This document shows, in pieces, positions 24,442 through 33,456 of a stretch of DNA of 64,000 nucleotides. Every line of letters starts with the position of its first letter. The stretch's first letter is position 1. The stretch is from JAICYJ01 sp038212095 (lineage in GTDB: Bacteria > Actinomycetota > Thermoleophilia > Gaiellales > JAICJC01): NCBI GenBank assembly GCA_038212095.1, contig JBBQUW010000002.1, positions 113,296 to 177,295 of the forward strand, written 5' to 3'. The translations under genes and the position numbers were made by a program. The notes below the pieces were generated by a model that was not told the origin of the DNA, made no database searches, and saw nothing but the letters and a program-made list of their open reading frames with translations.

Positions 24442-25783
24442 TCAGGCCGGCAGCGGCGCGAACCGCGCCGTGAAGTGCCGAAGCTGCGCGCCCGGCCACC
24501 CACAGGCAGACCTCGATCACGTAGTCGATGTGGCTCTGGGTGTAGGTGCGCCGTGGCACGGCCAGCCGCACCAGATCCATCGGCCCCGCCTCCTCGACGC
24601 CGTCCGGCCGCACGCCGAACATGACGGTGCCGATCTCACAGCCGCGGATGCCGCCGTCGAGGTAGAGGGCGACGGCCAACGCCTGGCCCGGGTACTCGAG
24701 CGGCGGGATGTGCGGCAGCAACGCGCGTGCGTCGAGGTAGACGGCGTGGCCACCGATCGGCAGCACCACGGGAACACCGGCACGGTCGAGAGCATCGCCG
24801 AGATAGGCGGTGGACGTGATCCGGTATCGCAGGTAGTCCTCGTCGACGGCCTCGCGCAGGCCCTGGGCGATCGCCTCCAGGTCGCGCCCCGCCAGCCCGC
24901 CATAGGTGGGGAACCCCTCGGTCAGGATCAGCAGGTTGCGACAGCGCTCCGCCAGCGCATCGTCGTTCATCGCCAGCCAGCCGCCGATGTTCGCCAGCGG
25001 ATCCTTCTTGGCCGACATCGTCATCCCATCCGCCAGGGAGGCGAACTCCCGCACGATCTCGGTTACCGGGCGGCCGGCCTGGCCCGGCTCGCGCTCGCGG
25101 ACGAACCAGGCGTTCTCGGCGAACCGGCAGGCATCCAGGAACAGCGGCAGCCGGTGGCGGTCACAGACGGCCCGCACGGCACGCAGGTTCTCGAGGCTAA
25201 CCGGCTGGCCACCGCCCGAGTTGTTGGTGATGGTGACCATCACCAACGGCACCCGATCGGCGCCATGCCGCTCGATCAACGCCTCCAGCGCGGCGATATC
25301 CATGTTGCCCTGGACCGGATGCCGCGACGCCGGCTCGCGGCCCTCCGCGATGACCAGGTCGACCGCCTCGGCGCCGCTGAACTCGACGTTGGCGCGGGTG
25401 GTGTCGAAGTGGGTGTTGTTGGGAATCACCAACCCCTCGCCGCCAATCACCGAGAAGAGGATCTTCTCGGCGGCGCGACCCTGGTGGGTGGGGATCACGT
25501 GGCGGAACGGAAACAGCTCCGTTACGGCATCACGGAACCTGACCCACGAAGGCGAGCCGGCGTAGCTCTCGTCGCCCCGCTGGATCGCGGCCCACTGCTC
25601 GCTCGACATGGCGCCGGTACCGGAGTCGGTCAGCAGGTCGATCAGCACCTTCTGCGACGGGATTGCGAACAGGTTGTAGCCGGCCGCCTCGAGCTCGGCC
25701 TGTCGCTGCGGGCGGGTGGTCAGCGAGATCGGCTCCACGGAATGGATCCGAAACGGCTCGATGATCGTCTGCCAGCGTTCCAC
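24442..25783 (-). pseudogene. tnaA: Tryptophanase / beta-eliminating lyase, C terminus lost by frameshift
   Basis: A fold-type I PLP lyase: IDLLTDSGTGAMS, TITNNSGGGQPVS, the PLP lysine in SAKKDPLANIGGW and EGFPTYGGLAGRD. At the specificity position it has CEIG as in tryptophanase, not ERG as in tyrosine phenol-lyase. It would cleave tryptophan to indole, pyruvate and ammonia. After HIDYVIEVC the frame goes wrong and reads on through the next gene to 24245. One frame over, the conserved family C terminus LRHFTARFAPLPA appears and stops at 24442. Compared with E. coli TnaA about a dozen residues between these points are missing, so a deletion plus frameshift is likely. Confidence 0.8.
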
Positions 25784-25802
25784 CGGCGAGACTATCGCAG
25801 GT

Positions 25803-26132
25803 CTACAGCTTGCGCACGGTTACGGCGGTGCCGTACGCGGCCACCTCGCTCATCATGTCGGCGATCTCGTTGCAGTCGAACCGCATCGCCAGCACCGCGT
25901 TTCCGCCCCGCTCGCGGGCGTGCTGGCGCAGCCGTTCGATGGCCTGGTTTCGGCTGTCGGTGAGCAGCGTCGTGTAGCCCTTGGCCTCACCGCCGAATAC
26001 GGTGCGCAGCCCGGCCCCGATGTTCGAGAACACGTTGCGGGCGCGCACGATCAGGCCAAACACCTCGCCGTGCACCTCGACGATCTCGTAACCCGGCAGA
26101 TCGTTGGTGGTGGTGATGATGATCTCGTCCAT
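25803..26132 (-). CDS. YbjQ/DUF74 family heavy-metal-binding-like protein
   Basis: 109 residues. TTTNDLPGYEIVEVHGEVFG, RNVFSNIGAGLRTVFGGE and RGGNAVLAMRFDC are signature segments of the YbjQ family, pentameric proteins of unknown role sometimes called putative heavy-metal binding. Starts at ATG 26132. Same strand as SDR upstream and tryptophanase downstream. Confidence 0.88.
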   Translation of the reverse strand: MDEIIITTTNDLPGYEIVEVHGEVFGLIVRARNVFSNIGAGLRTVFGGEAKGYTTLLTDSRNQAIERLRQHARERGGNAVLAMRFDCNEIADMMSEVAAYGTAVTVRKL

Positions 26133-26173
26133 ACTGGAGACTCCCCGGTTGGTGGTGAACTCGGCCGGCGCCG

Positions 26174-26953
26174 TCAGCCGCCCTTGTACTCCTGGATCGT
26201 GTTGCCGCCGTCAACGACGATGCTTCGGCCGGTCAGGTAGCGGGCGCCATCGGAGGCCAGGAACGCGATCAGCTCGGCCACCTCGAGCGCCGTACCCGAG
26301 CGGCCGAGGGGCGTGTTGCGTCCGCCCTCCCGCTCGGCATCGTCCGACGACCCCGTGTCGATCCAGCCCGGCGCGACCGAGTTGACCGTCACGCCGTGCG
26401 GCCCGGTCTCGATGGCCAGCGCGCGGGTCAGGCCGTCCAGCGCCCCCTTGGCAGCCGAGTAGCCCGAGTTACCCGGATAGCTGACGACCGGCCCGGTGAC
26501 CGACGAGACGCTCACCACCCTCCCCCAGCCGCGCTCGACCATGCCGGGCAGCACCGCCCGCGTGATGTTGAATGCCGTCTTCAGGTTGACCGCGATATCC
26601 CTGTCCCACTGCTGCTCGCTGATCTCGACGAACGGCACCAGTGCGCTCAGCTCGCCCACCTGCGCGATGCCGGCGTTGTTGACCAGGATGTCGACCGCCC
26701 CCAGCCGAACCGCCACCTCGGCGGCCAGCTCGGCCGCCTGACCGTGATCGGTCAGGTCGGCGACGAACCCGGCCGCTTCGATGCCCTCAGCTGCCAGCTC
26801 GGCCGCGCGCTGGTGGATCCGATCCGTGGTGGACGTGACGGCGACCGCGGCACCGCCGCGGCCGAGTAGCGTCGCCGCGGCAAAGCCGATGCCCAGCGGC
26901 GACCCGGCGCCCGTGACCAGCGCCACCCGCCCGGCGTAGCGTGCCTCAGCCAT
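26174..26953 (-). CDS. Short-chain dehydrogenase/reductase
   Basis: 259 residues. Classical SDR: nucleotide motif TGAGSPLGIG, NNAG at the fourth strand, catalytic Ser in VSVSSVTG, and Tyr-x-x-x-Lys in YSAAKGAL. Expected NAD(P)-dependent alcohol/ketone oxidoreductase. Overlaps the end of the aminotransferase gene by 8 bases, so the two are one operon; together they may degrade an amino alcohol or beta-amino acid (inference). Confidence 0.88.
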   Translation of the reverse strand: MAEARYAGRVALVTGAGSPLGIGFAAATLLGRGGAAVAVTSTTDRIHQRAAELAAEGIEAAGFVADLTDHGQAAELAAEVAVRLGAVDILVNNAGIAQVGELSALVPFVEISEQQWDRDIAVNLKTAFNITRAVLPGMVERGWGRVVSVSSVTGPVVSYPGNSGYSAAKGALDGLTRALAIETGPHGVTVNSVAPGWIDTGSSDDAEREGGRNTPLGRSGTALEVAELIAFLASDGARYLTGRSIVVDGGNTIQEYKGG

Positions 26954-28313
26954 CGATCAGCTCGTCCACGGCCTCGGCAAACACCACGCTGTGGCGATCG
27001 ACATCGTCAGCGGTGGTGACGGGGCACATCAGCGCCATGTTATGGAACGGCGTGATCAGCACGCCGCGGTTCATCAGGTAGACGTGCATGTACGCATCCA
27101 GCTCACCATCGTGAGCGGCCGCCGCTTCGCCGCCGTTGCGCGGAGGCAGCGGGCAGAAGCGATACTCGGCGCGGGCGCCGATCTGGACGATGTTCCACGG
27201 CATCCGGCGCGAGTCGAGCACCTCCTGCACCCCGGCGGTGAAGCGCTCGGCAAGCGGGATCATGTGCGCGAACGCCTCGTCGGTCAGCACCTCCGCCAGC
27301 GTCGCGCGGGCAGCGGCCAGCGAGAGCGCGTTGCCCGCCAGCGTGCCGCCGACGCCGCCGACATCCTCGAGGTCGACATCGGCCGCCAGAATGCGGTCAG
27401 CCAGCTCGCGGCGCATGCCGTAGGCGCCGATCGGCACCCCGCCCGCGATCGACTTGCCCACCGTCAGGATGTCCGGATCAAGTCCGTGGGCGGCGGTGTA
27501 CCCGCCCGGCCCGGTGCTCATGGTGTGCGTCTCGTCGATGATCAGCAGCGTGCCCGTGCGGCGAGTGATCTCGCGCAGTGCGTCGTGGTACCCGGGCTGC
27601 GGCAGAACGATGCCGATGTTGGTAAGTGCCGGCTCCGCCAGTACGGCTGCAACGTCGCCCGGCGCCAGCGCCCGCTCAAGCGCCTCCAAGTCGTTGAACT
27701 CGACCACCTTGGTGGTGATCGTGGGATCGACCGCAGGCCCGACGTTTCCCGGGCGGGAGCGCGGCCTGCCGTCCTCGAGGGCGATCACCGACTCATCGAC
27801 GGTGCCGTGGTAGCAGTAGTTGAACACCAGCACCTTCGGCCGGCCGGTCAGCTGGCGCGCCATCCGCAGCACCCAGCGGTTGGCGTCGGTTGCCGTGAGC
27901 GAGAACTGCCAGGCGTCGAGCCCGAACCGGCGTACCAGTTCGCGACCGACCCAGGCCGCATCCTCGCTGGGCAGCATCACGGTGGTGCCGCGGCGGATCT
28001 GGCGTTCGACAGCACGGGCGGTCGGCTCTGGGGCGTGGCCGGCCATCGCGCCGGTGTCGCCGAGGCAGAAGTCGACGTAGCTGAGCCCGTCGACGTCCAC
28101 CACGCTGGCCCCCTTGGCCTCCTCGAAGAACAGCGGGAAGCCGCCCGCCCACATCGTCATCCAGCTCATCGGCACGCCCCCGAGCAGCGTGGCCGACGTC
28201 TCGGCAAACAGCTCGCGCGAGCGGGGATGCTCGTCGGTGAACCGCGCGCGCTCGCGACCCAGCAGGTCGGCGAGCCGCAGCCGGTCGATCTGTGCGTGGG
28301 CGGTGGCGCTCAT
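26946..28313 (-). CDS. Class III aminotransferase, glutamate-1-semialdehyde aminomutase-like
   Basis: 455 residues. PLP-binding features: GDTGAMAGHAPEP, LIIDETHT (Asp for pyridine N) and VGKSIAGGVPIGAYG with the catalytic Lys. The pattern is close to HemL-like aminotransferases and beta-amino acid aminotransferases, but the N-terminal extension and SDR partner argue against haem synthesis. Substrate unknown. First gene of an aminotransferase-SDR operon. Confidence 0.8.
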   Translation of the reverse strand: MSATAHAQIDRLRLADLLGRERARFTDEHPRSRELFAETSATLLGGVPMSWMTMWAGGFPLFFEEAKGASVVDVDGLSYVDFCLGDTGAMAGHAPEPTARAVERQIRRGTTVMLPSEDAAWVGRELVRRFGLDAWQFSLTATDANRWVLRMARQLTGRPKVLVFNYCYHGTVDESVIALEDGRPRSRPGNVGPAVDPTITTKVVEFNDLEALERALAPGDVAAVLAEPALTNIGIVLPQPGYHDALREITRRTGTLLIIDETHTMSTGPGGYTAAHGLDPDILTVGKSIAGGVPIGAYGMRRELADRILAADVDLEDVGGVGGTLAGNALSLAAARATLAEVLTDEAFAHMIPLAERFTAGVQEVLDSRRMPWNIVQIGARAEYRFCPLPPRNGGEAAAAHDGELDAYMHVYLMNRGVLITPFHNMALMCPVTTADDVDRHSVVFAEAVDELIDG

Positions 28314-28377
28314 TGGCTCTCCCCTACGTGGGCACGGTGCGACGACATCGCCACCACGCTACCGCACCGGGGCGAAC

Positions 28378-28866
28378 CTACGCCGCGGGCTCGTCCGCCG
28401 CGACGGCGGCCCCGAGCCGCGTTCCCAGCCGCCCAAGCAGGCAGCCGAGCGCATCCAGCTCCTCGGCGGTGAGCCGATCGGTGAACAGGCGGGCGATATC
28501 GGCATGATGCGTCTGCGCCGCCTCGAGCAGCTTCTGATGGCCGGCATCGGTCAGCACGGCCCACGAGACGCGCGCGTCCGACTGGCACTGGTGCTTGCAG
28601 ACCCAGCCCTCTGCCTCGAGCCGGTCGAGCAGCCGGGTGATGCCGGAGGGGGTGAGCACGACGCTGTTGGCGAGGTCGACGCGGCGCATGCGCCGTTCGG
28701 GGGCGTTCGCCAGCGAGACCAGTACGTCGTAGTCGCTGAGCGTAATGCCATGTTCTGCGACCAGCTGGGTATTCATTGCTCGGGTCATCGTGGCATGGCT
28801 GCGGAGCAGGCCGCCCCAGGCTGCCATTACTTGAGGACTCAATACTTGACGGATCAACTTTTCCAT
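28378..28866 (-). CDS. MarR-family regulator
   Basis: 162-163 residues from the ATG at 28866 (MEKLIRQVLSPQVMAAWGGL). Winged helix: ITLSDYDVLVSLANAPERRM, RVDLANSVVLTPSGITRLLD and the wing CQSDARVSWAVLTDAG. Divergent from the YceI gene. Three copies of TTGA-N4-TCAA lie over its own start codon region and the intergenic gap, indicating autorepression and control of the YceI-flavin reductase unit. Confidence 0.88.
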   Translation of the reverse strand: MEKLIRQVLSPQVMAAWGGLLRSHATMTRAMNTQLVAEHGITLSDYDVLVSLANAPERRMRRVDLANSVVLTPSGITRLLDRLEAEGWVCKHQCQSDARVSWAVLTDAGHQKLLEAAQTHHADIARLFTDRLTAEELDALGCLLGRLGTRLGAAVAADEPAA

Positions 28867-28887
28867 GATAGATTCTTGATTGCTCAA
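28831..28887. promoter_or_regulatory. Array of three TTGA-N4-TCAA operators
   Basis: Perfect inverted repeats TTGAGGACTCAA (28831-28842), TTGACGGATCAA (28846-28857) and TTGATTGCTCAA (28876-28887). Two lie inside the first codons of the marR gene, one between the divergent genes. Start-to-start spacing is 15 and 30 bp. Confidence 0.7.
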
Positions 28888-28918
28888 GTATAACCGTTCC
28901 AGAGACAGGAGTCCAGAG

Positions 28919-29455
28919 ATGAGCACGATCGAAGCCCAGACCACGAACATCCCGGCCGGCACCTATGCCGCCGATCCGGCCCACTCCTCCGCCGAGTTCG
29001 CCGTCTCGCACATGAACATCTCGACGGTACACGGCCACTTCACCGCGTTCGAGGCATCGCTCGAGGGTGGCAGCGAGCCGCGTATCAGCGCGACGATCCA
29101 GGTCGACAGCGCCACCACGCTCGACGAAGCACGCGACGGCCACCTCAAGGCGCCGGACTTCTTCGACACCGAGCGCTTCCCGACCGCCACGTTCAGCGGC
29201 TCGCTGGTCGCGCCGGATCGAGTCGAGGGCGAGCTGACGCTGAAGGGCGTCACCAAGCCGATCGAGATGAAGGCCACGACCTTCGGCCCGGCCACCGATC
29301 CGTGGGGCAACGAGCGGGTCGGACTCGACCTCGAGGGTACCGTCAACCGGCAGGACTTCGGCGTCAGCTGGAATCTCGACCTGCCCAATGGCGGCAAGTT
29401 GCTCGACGACTCCGTGACCCTGATCGCCAGCCTCTCGTTTGTGAAGCAGGCGTAG
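28919..29455 (+). CDS. YceI-family lipocalin-like protein
   Basis: 178 residues from ATG 28919 (AGGAG upstream). Motifs GTYAADPAHSSAEFAVSHMN, HFTAFEAS, VDSATTLDEARDGHLKAPDF and FSGSL are typical of YceI, polyisoprenoid-binding beta barrels. No signal peptide, so this copy is cytoplasmic, as in many actinobacteria. Five bases from the flavin reductase gene; controlled by the divergent MarR. Confidence 0.9.
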   Translation: MSTIEAQTTNIPAGTYAADPAHSSAEFAVSHMNISTVHGHFTAFEASLEGGSEPRISATIQVDSATTLDEARDGHLKAPDFFDTERFPTATFSGSLVAPDRVEGELTLKGVTKPIEMKATTFGPATDPWGNERVGLDLEGTVNRQDFGVSWNLDLPNGGKLLDDSVTLIASLSFVKQA

Positions 29456-29460
29456 TCGCG

Positions 29461-30009
29461 ATGCGCATCCTTGCCATCTCAGGCAGCCTGCGCGCCGGCT
29501 CGTACAACACTCTGCTGCTCCGCGCCGCGGAGCAGCAGGCCCCGGCCGGCGTCGAGATCGATCACTACGGCGACCTCGCCGAGGTGCCCGCGTTCCACGG
29601 AGACCGCTCCCACCCGGGCCCGGTGCCCGCAGAGGTGCGCGACCTCCAGCAGCGGATCGCATCGGCCGACGCGGTGCTGATCGCCACTCCCGAGTACAAC
29701 GGCTCGATCCCCGGCCAACTGAAGAACGCGCTCGACTGGGCATCAACCCCATTTCCCGACAACGCCCTCAAGGGCAAGCCGGTGGCCGTGATCGGCGCCA
29801 GCACGGGCGGTTACGGCGGTATGTGGGCGCAGGCCGACCTCAAGAAGGTGCTCGGGGTGACCGGCGCGCGAGTCGTGAACGCCGACATGGCGGTGGCACG
29901 GGCCCACGAGCAGTTCGACGACGGTGGCCGGCTGGCCGACGGCCAGAGGGCGCGGCTGGCCAAGGTGCTGGATGAGCTCGTGGGTGAGTCCGCGGCGATC
30001 GCGGCCTGA
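29461..30009 (+). CDS. NAD(P)H-dependent FMN reductase (SsuE/azoreductase-like)
   Basis: 182 residues. Flavodoxin-like: phosphate loop SGSLRAGSYNTLLLRAA, then ATPEYNGSIPGQLKNALDW, the conserved flavin-binding segment of the NQO/YieF/ChrR group, and ASTGGYGG. Reduces FMN, quinones, chromate or azo compounds. With YceI and MarR it looks like an electrophile- or quinone-response unit. Confidence 0.88.
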   Translation: MRILAISGSLRAGSYNTLLLRAAEQQAPAGVEIDHYGDLAEVPAFHGDRSHPGPVPAEVRDLQQRIASADAVLIATPEYNGSIPGQLKNALDWASTPFPDNALKGKPVAVIGASTGGYGGMWAQADLKKVLGVTGARVVNADMAVARAHEQFDDGGRLADGQRARLAKVLDELVGESAAIAA

Positions 30010-30025
30010 GGGTAGACTCATCGGC

Positions 30026-30586
30026 ATGGAAACCGTCGGGTTCACACGCATGGCGGACGGCACGGCCGACGACTATGCCCTGCTCGAGCGCTACGAGGAG
30101 AGCTATGTCGCCAGCCTGCCGGATCGACTGCTGGACTCGCTGGAGAAGCTGAAGAGCTCGCTGGTCGGCTACCAGGTGACCCGCTACGAGCACTCGCTCC
30201 AGTCGGCCACCCGGGCGCTGCGCGACGGCCGCGACGAGGAGTACGTGGTGGCGGCGCTGCTGCACGACATAGGCGACGAGCTGGCGCCGTATACCCACGG
30301 CGAGATGACGGCCGCGATCCTGAAGCCGTACGTGCGGCCGGAGGTGTGCTGGGTGGTCAAGCACCACGGCCTGTTCCAGATGTACTACTACGCCCACCAC
30401 TCCGGCGGCGATCGCAACGCACGCGACCGCTACAAGAGCCATCAGTGGTACGACGCCTGCGCCGAGTTCTGCGAGAAGTACGACCAGAACTGCTTCGACC
30501 CCACCTACGACTCGCTGCCGGTGAGCGAGTTCGAGCCGATGGTGCGGCGGGTGTTCGGCCAGGTGCGCTACCTCGACGGCGAGTAG
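30026..30586 (+). CDS. HD-domain protein related to PhnZ
   Basis: 186 residues. The HD metal motif is LLHDIGDELAPYTHGE, with other metal ligands in KHHGLFQMYYYAHHSGG; YEHSLQSATRALRDGRDEEY and CEKYDQNCFDPTYD match the PhnZ-like branch, mixed-valent di-iron oxygenases cleaving organophosphonates, which also holds uncharacterised hydrolases. Separated from the flavin reductase by 16 bases, so possibly in the same operon. No other phosphonate genes are present. Confidence 0.75.
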   Translation: METVGFTRMADGTADDYALLERYEESYVASLPDRLLDSLEKLKSSLVGYQVTRYEHSLQSATRALRDGRDEEYVVAALLHDIGDELAPYTHGEMTAAILKPYVRPEVCWVVKHHGLFQMYYYAHHSGGDRNARDRYKSHQWYDACAEFCEKYDQNCFDPTYDSLPVSEFEPMVRRVFGQVRYLDGE

Positions 30587-30655
30587 CACCGCGCCGCCGG
30601 CAGGCTTCCGTCACACCCGTCACGCCGGAGTCACCGCCGCCGCATCCCCCGACAG

Positions 30656-30677
30656 CAGGGCTTTGACTCCAATAATT
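30656..30677. repeat. 22-bp direct repeat, copy 1
   Basis: Identical 22 bases recur at 30754-30775 (98 bp apart). The repeat contains GGGCTTTGACTCCAATAATT, an AT-rich half and a TTGACT that could be a -35 element. It lies in the 237-bp gap between the HD gene and a MarR gene. Confidence 0.8.
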
Positions 30678-30753
30678 CGCTGCAGGCGGGAGATGGCTCA
30701 ACCACGCGGTCGACCGGTCGCGAACCGGTCACGCCGAGGTAACGCCACCACGA

Positions 30754-30775
30754 CAGGGCTTTGACTCCAATAATT
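30754..30775. repeat. 22-bp direct repeat, copy 2
   Basis: Second identical copy, followed by AT-rich DNA with a TATACT box (30811-30816) just before the MarR start. Either a paired operator or duplicated promoter DNA. Confidence 0.8.
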
Positions 30776-30823
30776 TTGATCGTTCACTAGTCGATGATAA
30801 ATCAATGATATATACTGTTGAGT

Positions 30824-31267
30824 ATGAACACATCACTCACAACAGTGCTCGATCTCGTCCGAGCCCGCACCTTGGTTGCCCGTCAGGTCGACCACTCGCT
30901 GGGCTCCTTCCACGGGCTCGGTCTCAACGACCTTGCCCTCCTGCTCGAGCTCCGCGGCGCGCCAGAAGGCCGTCTGCGGCGCGTCGAGCTGGCCGACCGT
31001 CTCGGCATCACCACCTCCGGCGTGGCCCGGCAGCTGGCGCCGCTCGAGAAGATCGGCCTCGTCGACCGTGAGCCAAGCCCGGGCGACGCCCGGCTGGCGC
31101 TGGTCGTCCTGACCGAGTCAGGCGCGCGCGTCGCCGACCAGGCCCTGCCGACGGCGGAGCACGCCGCTCAGCAGGCGCTGGACGCCCTCTGGACAGACGA
31201 GCAGTCCGTCCTGCTGGGTGAACTGCTGCAGCACGCCAGCAGCTCGCGGGCACCCGCTCGCAGATAG
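30824..31267 (+). CDS. MarR-family regulator
   Basis: 147 residues from ATG 30824. Winged-helix segments LNDLALLLELRGAP, RVELADRLGITTSGVARQLA and the wing REPSPGDARLALVVLTESG. The upstream gap is unusually AT-rich and carries two 22-bp direct repeats. Converges on the TMADH-like gene, 20 bases apart. Target unknown. Confidence 0.85.
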   Translation: MNTSLTTVLDLVRARTLVARQVDHSLGSFHGLGLNDLALLLELRGAPEGRLRRVELADRLGITTSGVARQLAPLEKIGLVDREPSPGDARLALVVLTESGARVADQALPTAEHAAQQALDALWTDEQSVLLGELLQHASSSRAPARR

Positions 31268-31287
31268 GAAGCCGTTGGCGCCGGGGG

Positions 31288-33342
31288 CTAGCTCCTCGGC
31301 GCCAGCGCCACCACCTCGCGCTTGAACAGCGCGTAGTCGCCGGGATCTTCCGGCTCGTCCAGCTCCTCGGCATACCGCCTGCCGTCCCACACCGCGGCCG
31401 CGATCGTGCCCGGCGACCACGCGTCGCCAACGGCCTTCACCGACGCGCCGCCATCGCGAGCAGCCAACTCCGCCGCGATCGAGTCCGATGGGACGCGCGC
31501 GGTCACCAGCACCACGGCGTCGCACTCCAGAGTGCTCTCCCGTCCGGTGTAGCCGCAGGCCAGGGTGACGCCGTCCCCGGCCGCCGAGATCAGCCCATGC
31601 GAAGTGCGGATCGTCACGTCCAGCTCCAGCAGCCGTCGCTGGATGCGGGGCTGCTCCATCGTGTGCTGCGTCCACTGCGAGACGCCGGCGGCCCCGGTGA
31701 CGTAGGTCACCCGATGTCCCGAACGCTGCAACTGCTCGGCCAGCGCGCCGCCCATCGAGTAGTGGTCATCGTCGAACACGATCACGCGCTGACCGCGGGG
31801 AGCGACGCCATCCATCAGATCATCCGGCGTCAGCACCTGCATCCCCGGATCGAGCGGGATCGGCCGCGTGTGCCAGCGCCCGACGCCGTCAGCGCGCCAA
31901 CGGGCGCCGGTTGCGATCGCCACGTGGTCGAACTCGTATCCCGCGATCTCGTCCGCATCCACCTTGCTGTGGAAGGCCAGCTCGACGTTCGGGAGCCGCT
32001 CCAGCTGGCTCTTGCGATAGTCCAGCACGCGGATCCAGGCCGACAGCCCGGGCAGCCGCGCCTCGCGCGACACCCGCCCGCCCAGCGCATCGCCAGCCTC
32101 GGCCAGCAGCACCTCGTAGCCGCGCTTACCCAGCATCATGGCCGCCTCCAGCCCGGCGGGGCCGCCGCCAACCACCAGCACCCGGCCATCGCCGCCTCTG
32201 GGCCGGATCCGCTCCGGATGCCAGCCACGCCGCCACTCCTCCCCCATGCTCGGGTTCTGGGTGCAGCGGATCGGCGCGATCGTGAAGTCACCCGCCACGC
32301 AGATGTTGCAGCCGATGCACTCGCGGATGTCCTCGAAGCGGCCCTCCTCGATCTTCTTGGGCAGGAACGGATCGGCGATCGAGGGGCGGGCGGCCCCGAT
32401 CATGTCCATCACGCCGTCGCGGATCATCCGCACCATCGTGTCAGGCGACGTGAACCTGCCCACGCCCACCACGGGCTTGCTCGTCAACTGCTTGAGCCCG
32501 CGCACGTACGGCTCCTGGCCACCCTCGTCCTGGAACCGCGAGGTGACCGAGTCATCCGGCCACGAGCCGAGCATGAAGTCCCACATGTCCGGCAGTTCGC
32601 CGACCATGCCCAGCACCTGCTCGATCTCGGCCCGCTCCAGACCGCCCGCGCCGATCATCTCGTCGACGGCGATCCGACACACCACGCCGGCCCGTCCCTC
32701 GACCGCCTCCAGCGTGTCTTCGAGGATCTCCCGCAACAGGCGGGCGCGGTTCTCGAGGCTGCCGCCGTACTCGTCGGTGCGATCGTTGTACCGTCGCGAG
32801 AGGAAGTGCTGGATCGTGGTCAGATCGTGGCCGGCGTAGACGTAGACGATGTCGTACCCGGCCTGCAGCGAGCGCGCGGTGGCCTGCCGATGCCAGCGCC
32901 GCAGGTCGGCGATGTCGCGCGTGGTCATGCGGCGCGCCTGCACCGGGTCATAGCCGGTGACGGGGAGGTTCGACGGCCCCATGGGAGACAGCCGCGTGTG
33001 CCGGTTCGATGCCACCATGCCGTTGTGGCACAGCTCGATTCCGGCCAGCGAGCCGTGCTCGTGCACCTTGTCCACCAGCAGCGCGTGGGCCGGGATGTCG
33101 GCGTCGTCCCAGATCCGCCCCTCGATGTAGGGCGTCACCTCGGAGTTGTGGTGGATCTCGACCTCCTCGGTGCAGACTACGGCCCAGCCCCCCTCCGCCT
33201 TCACCCCGCGCATCTCGGCGTGGGCGCTGGGGTCGCGGTGGCCCATGCCGTTGCAGTGCGGCACCTGGAAGAAGCGGTTTCGCGCCGTCACCGGGCCGAT
33301 CTTGACCGGCTCGAACAGCACGTCGAATCGTGGCTCACGCAT
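31288..33342 (-). CDS. Trimethylamine-dehydrogenase-like iron-sulfur flavoprotein
   Basis: 684 residues. N-terminal FMN barrel: VPHCNGMGHRD places Cys30 exactly where trimethylamine dehydrogenase has its 6-S-cysteinyl-FMN; the catalytic Tyr-x-x-His (YAGH) and Asp (MWDFM) are kept. The [4Fe-4S] cluster is CIGCNICVAG plus RCTQNP. The C-terminal half has VLVVGGGPAGLEAAMMLG and a second nucleotide fold. TMADH oxidatively demethylates methylamines, giving electrons to ETF. One aromatic-bowl residue, Tyr60 of TMADH, aligns with Glu here (CTEEVEI), so another amine substrate is likely. Confidence 0.85.
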   Translation of the reverse strand: MREPRFDVLFEPVKIGPVTARNRFFQVPHCNGMGHRDPSAHAEMRGVKAEGGWAVVCTEEVEIHHNSEVTPYIEGRIWDDADIPAHALLVDKVHEHGSLAGIELCHNGMVASNRHTRLSPMGPSNLPVTGYDPVQARRMTTRDIADLRRWHRQATARSLQAGYDIVYVYAGHDLTTIQHFLSRRYNDRTDEYGGSLENRARLLREILEDTLEAVEGRAGVVCRIAVDEMIGAGGLERAEIEQVLGMVGELPDMWDFMLGSWPDDSVTSRFQDEGGQEPYVRGLKQLTSKPVVGVGRFTSPDTMVRMIRDGVMDMIGAARPSIADPFLPKKIEEGRFEDIRECIGCNICVAGDFTIAPIRCTQNPSMGEEWRRGWHPERIRPRGGDGRVLVVGGGPAGLEAAMMLGKRGYEVLLAEAGDALGGRVSREARLPGLSAWIRVLDYRKSQLERLPNVELAFHSKVDADEIAGYEFDHVAIATGARWRADGVGRWHTRPIPLDPGMQVLTPDDLMDGVAPRGQRVIVFDDDHYSMGGALAEQLQRSGHRVTYVTGAAGVSQWTQHTMEQPRIQRRLLELDVTIRTSHGLISAAGDGVTLACGYTGRESTLECDAVVLVTARVPSDSIAAELAARDGGASVKAVGDAWSPGTIAAAVWDGRRYAEELDEPEDPGDYALFKREVVALAPRS

Positions 33343-33456
33343 CAGCGATCCCTACCTCGGGTGAGAAGTTGCTGGAGAAAGCCAATCACGTTCGCGGGCC
33401 TGGCGGCGGGATGAACCGCCGCCGTGCCCATTGTTCACTTCTGCACATCGCTCGCG

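Noticed and set aside
30656..30775. CRISPR array
   Set aside because: Only two repeats, no third unit and no cas genes.
31597..33414. 605-codon open frame on the plus strand
   Set aside because: Antisense to the TMADH-like gene, composition typical of a reverse-strand shadow.
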